In this document: positions 60,592 through 64,000 of the stretch, one piece after another
Position numbering within the stretch: position 1 is the first letter of the stretch
Layout of the letters: the number at the start of each line of letters is the position of its first letter
NCBI RefSeq assembly: GCF_051020985.1
Contig: NC_135007.1
Coordinates: 4,647,001-4,711,000 of the forward strand
Direction of reading: 5' to 3'
Source of the DNA: Nomia melanderi
Taxonomy: Eukaryota > Arthropoda > Insecta > Hymenoptera > Halictidae
Length of the DNA stretch: 64,000 bases
The notes under the pieces: model-generated
The model's input: only the letters and a program-made list of their open reading frames with translations
The model's database searches: none
What the model was told of the DNA's origin: nothing
Program-made: the position numbers and the translations under genes

Positions 60592-63110
60592 AACTGGTCC
60601 CGCTGAACCCAAAGGAAAAGAAGAAAACGAAGAAAATGAGACGAAAGACTCCTCGTGGGCTTAAGTTAAGTATGTACGGTCCTTTTTCATTTCCACTGCG
60701 GGACTCGGCATTTAAGTTGAAGAAAAAACGACAAAACTACTACGTATACCTCGCGTTCATCACGCGAGAAACACAAAGATTAAGGGTTCTTCAGGGTGGG
60801 GAGGGGGGCAGGGTGTTAGAGAACTAGAAGTCGCGACCGTCGCGCGGGTAGGGACAGACAGAGAGAAAAAACTAAGAAATCTAAGTGATTAATAATGAAG
60901 AGAGAAACGGGGAGAGAGGGACTGCGTGTAACGCAGCGAAGAATTAGCTAAAGCGTTTAAAAATAATATATTTAGACGGATACACGAAGCTAACGAGATG
61001 GATCGCGGACTGGTGAACGACACCACTTCGAAGATGGCGGTGAAAGATGGCGGTTCGAGAAGATCGCGAACGAATCACGTTGATCTCGAGCAACGGCATC
61101 GTCCGAGCGTCTCGCTGGTTTCTTCGGGAACGTTCGTTGCCACGCGGGCGAACGAAACGAAACGAATACTATAAACAGAGGAGAAAGGATTCGCGGCGAC
61201 CTCGAGTCGACGAGTTTGAAACCAAACAATACGCAACGGTACCAAAAATGCATAATGCAATAATCTATTATATATTATATATAATATACATAATATTTTA
61301 GTATTTTTATTAACAAGATTATTATATATACCATGACAATAATAAGGAAACTAATTAACGTACAAATTTGTTAGCCACGTTCGCAACGGGGTACGCGATA
61401 TTCAGTCGCGACGCGCAAATATGGCGAAGGGATGACGGGAGCCCGCGTAGAGGTCGCGCGTGTGCAATCACCGATGAACATGTTCGTCGAAGAATTAAAT
61501 ACAATAAGTTTCACACGAAGGTAAAACCACTGTTCCAAATATTTCGCAGAAATTCAGCCTCGTTAATGATCATTCTTGAAACTTGAAAACCAAAAACCTA
61601 CGATGGAAGCTTTGTAATTCTTTCAGAGATCAATCTTTCGAAAATTCGAAATTCTTAATCGGTTGTGTCAGTCGGGGACGTGATTTTATTGTTTTTTAAT
61701 GCCCAATCATGAGTCAAAATGAAATGATTAGCATTGTTAAAGGGAAAGAATGAGTCAGTACGAAAGCATGCGTGCGATTAGGTAAAAAGAAAAATCACGT
61801 GAGATGATCGAAGCACCGAATACAAATTGCGTCTAAATTTGAACGACTAACTTAGAGCTTAAATGTAAATTCCGATGATCCATTAAGAACGAAATAAAAA
61901 AGGAACTAAATAGATTATCTTAGATAATTCGGTGGTTTCTCGTGATCGATCGGGTCCTCGCTCGTTCCAAACGAGACTCGACTGAATTGCAAATTGTACG
62001 TAGCGTCGTAATGTTTCTCTGGGCCTTAGTTGTCGATAATCGATGCCATACGAGTATCTTTTGATCATCATGTACTTACTTCAAATATTCCGTGTCTACA
62101 TATTGCCGGCATTCATACAACGTAACGCGTGATACGTGAGAGATTCCAGATTATGCTACCAAGTATAATCAAATTAAGTTAGTCGTTTGGGAACGTAATT
62201 TTATTGTTGTTAAGATTCATTCAAATTTGTATATTTTTAAACTGATTATTTTAAATTACTATTATATGTTTTTTTTATATTTTATGAAATTAATTACAGA
62301 GTTTGGTAGTTGTAATAATATTAAAGATTTAAAATGGGAGGAAATAAGTTTTATGCGATTTTTGCTTCGTTAAGGAAGAAGATTGGGCATATTCATTGAC
62401 AAAAAAGAAACTTTTATTTTGGATGTATTAAATCAACATAGATTGTTTAAACAGGTCATCGTTCTTTCCCACTTGACTTAAATATCTGTTTCGTCGAGAA
62501 ATTCATAATCTAATAAGAATTTATGCATTTTTTCTGGAATAAATCCAAGAACTTTGTGTGTAAAGTAGAATAATACTTTATTTTTAAACAATAAAACAAG
62601 CTTATTTATCGACTCATTAAATTTGTTGTAAAGTAAATGAAAACGTGTACGATGGGTTTCGTCATAAATGCTGAATCTCTGCGTATCACAGCGTGCAAAG
62701 GTGAAAAAGAAGGGATAGAAGAAAAGAGAGTGAGGGAGAAAGAAGGGGGGAGCGAAAAGGAGAAAAAATGAGTAACGCGTCCTAGAAAAAAGTATATGCC
62801 TTAGACATTCCGTGAAAATATCGATTCGTATCGACGCTATCCGTGCCCCATTTTATTTATTCATTAGAAAAGACACCGCGGCCTCTGGTACTTTCCGTCA
62901 GAGCTCGCCGGGTCCGTCTGGGACCGTCGATGGAAACGTCGCGAGCTTGCGTAAATACATTGCATACATACGTACACGACTTTCGGCGCATGAAAGTGAA
63001 TGGCATCGAGAACCTCGCAATAAACAATGAAACAAAACGAATGAAAAGATGAAGAATTAGAGAAAACAAAGGAAAATAATCCCTTCACCGAGATCCGGGC
63101 CCCGATCGTA
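60592..63110 (+). other. putative zfh1 3' UTR
   Basis: No protein-like frame follows the stop. AATAAA signals lie at 61893-61898, 62538-62543, 62590-62595 and 63019-63024, so the message could run from 1.3 to 2.5 kb past the stop. The segment 60592-61250 is unusually GC-rich and purine-rich for this region; after that it is AT-rich with TA-rich runs (61262-61330). Two AAGATGGCGG motifs sit at 61031-61040 and 61044-61053. A six-base miR-8/miR-200 seed match AGTATT occurs at 61300-61305, but I saw no seven-base CAGTATT site. The end point is a guess. Confidence 0.5.
61031..61053 (+). promoter_or_regulatory. two AAGATGGCGG motifs
   Basis: AAGATGGCGG at 61031-61040 and AAAGATGGCGG ending at 61053, in the GC-rich start of the 3' region. 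The motif is the YY1/Pho-type consensus also seen at 26878. In transcribed DNA it might still act on chromatin. Confidence 0.35.
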
Positions 63111-64000
63111 AACACTAAGTATAATATTAAAATGCTTCCAATAACTGTACTATTAAAAGGAGAAAAAAAAGCAACAAAAAATGATTATTACAACATTTTT
63201 ATGATTTTATTCGTTCGGATGCATAGATAAGCGGTATAATATATAATATATATATTAATCTACAGATCGATAATACTCGAGAATGTATTTTATAACGGTT
63301 TATGCCTCTTTTTATTTACACGTACCACGAGTGACAAGTGATATATATATATATATATATATATTATATTATATTATATATATTGTTATTGATAAAGATT
63401 GATGAGCAAAGAAAAAGAAAGAAATTAATGGAAATGTCGACTTATATGGGGAGTATAATTAACTGCGCAAGGCGAATATATATATAAACGCGTGAAAAAA
63501 AAGGTAAAAACGAAAAAAACCAGAAAAAAGTTTAAAAAAAATAAGCGGCAGTGTGCAGTGTCGCGTTTCGGCCGAGCGGGGGTGTCATCGTTGCATTTCC
63601 TCCGCGTCTAAGAAGCTCCGGTTATCCGCGACAGGCATCGTGTCCGTACTACGTGAAAGATAATTGTGAAATGAGAAAGAAAACTCCAGATATGATGCTT
63701 AATAATACTCATTTATTATAGCGTTAATAGTTAAGAAATATATTTTTATATTATTATAATATTACGACACGATATAGTACTAATCGATCGCCGCGGTACC
63801 GTGAACCCGCGACGAGTCTGTTCCTTGGCTGGTACAGATATGGGAGAGGAATCGAAATATTTTTTATTTTCCTAGTTTCGAGATGCTCTAGCGTCATAAG
63901 AAACAACGTTCCTGTGCAATCGACTTTGTTACATCGCTGTTGTTTCTCTTTTATTACGTCTTTTTGTTCTTTTTTCTTTCCTTTGTTCCCCCTTTTTTCC
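63111..64000. other. AT-rich downstream sequence, no gene seen
   Basis: Mostly A/T-rich with a TA microsatellite (63341-63384), A-rich runs (63495-63545), a short GC-rich patch (63548-63650) and a CT-rich end. No open frame resembles a protein. It may still contain the distal end of the zfh1 transcript. Confidence 0.5.
63341..63384. repeat. (TA)n microsatellite
   Basis: Uninterrupted TA steps followed by TAT TATAT variants. A simple repeat downstream of zfh1, likely polymorphic in length. Confidence 0.9.

Noticed and set aside
1..64000. CRISPR arrays, prokaryotic operons, integrated viral genes
   Set aside because: Nothing of the kind; base composition, introns and gene content are those of an insect chromosome.

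Overview
The window looks like the genome of an insect, most likely a hymenopteran. It is AT-rich with long introns, scattered CpG-rich GC pockets and many small DNA transposon remnants. The order-level guess rests on base composition and gene structure only. I recognise one protein-coding gene: a plus-strand orthologue of zfh1 (zinc finger homeodomain 1, the insect ZEB1/ZEB2 counterpart). I reconstructed nine coding exons by matching splice sites and codon phase. They join into one open frame of 2262 nt (753 residues plus stop) running from 14399 to 60591.

Layout: 1-11830 is mostly AT-rich sequence with no recognisable gene, broken by GC-richer pockets (about 2460-3230, 6370-7225 and 10480-11420). 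From 11831 to 14398 lies a GC-rich, GAGA-rich block that I read as the promoter and 5' leader. Coding exon 1 is tiny (11 codons plus one base) and is followed by an intron of about 31 kb (14433-45574). Exon 2 (45575-45960) carries a polyglycine tract and finger 1. Exons 3 and 4 carry fingers 2-4. Exon 5 is a linker. Exons 6 and 7 split the homeodomain, and exon 7 also holds a PLDLS CtBP-binding motif. Exons 8 and 9 carry the C-terminal fingers 5-7. Downstream of 60591 is a putative long 3' UTR with several AATAAA signals up to about 63.0 kb.

Intron 1 is a nursery of short non-autonomous DNA transposons. Several families of about 90-400 bp are bounded by TTAA (piggyBac-like target preference). 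I also see one pogo/Tigger-like element with TA flanks and a MITE nested in it, a TACAGGGTG-type MITE, an element of about 0.9 kb with AGTAGGGTAAAA ends and a mariner-type terminus. A Tc1-like MITE sits just upstream of exon 4. In two places neighbouring TTAA elements abut and share a single TTAA. I found no intact transposase.

Functionally the encoded protein should be a nuclear repressor: two C2H2 clusters bind E2-box-like CAGGTA/G sites, an internal homeodomain sits between them, and the PLDLS motif recruits CtBP. The most interesting non-TE signals are a 68-codon open frame with no ATG that ends two bases before the proposed zfh1 start, and an in-frame ATG just before exon 3 that could start a shorter isoform.
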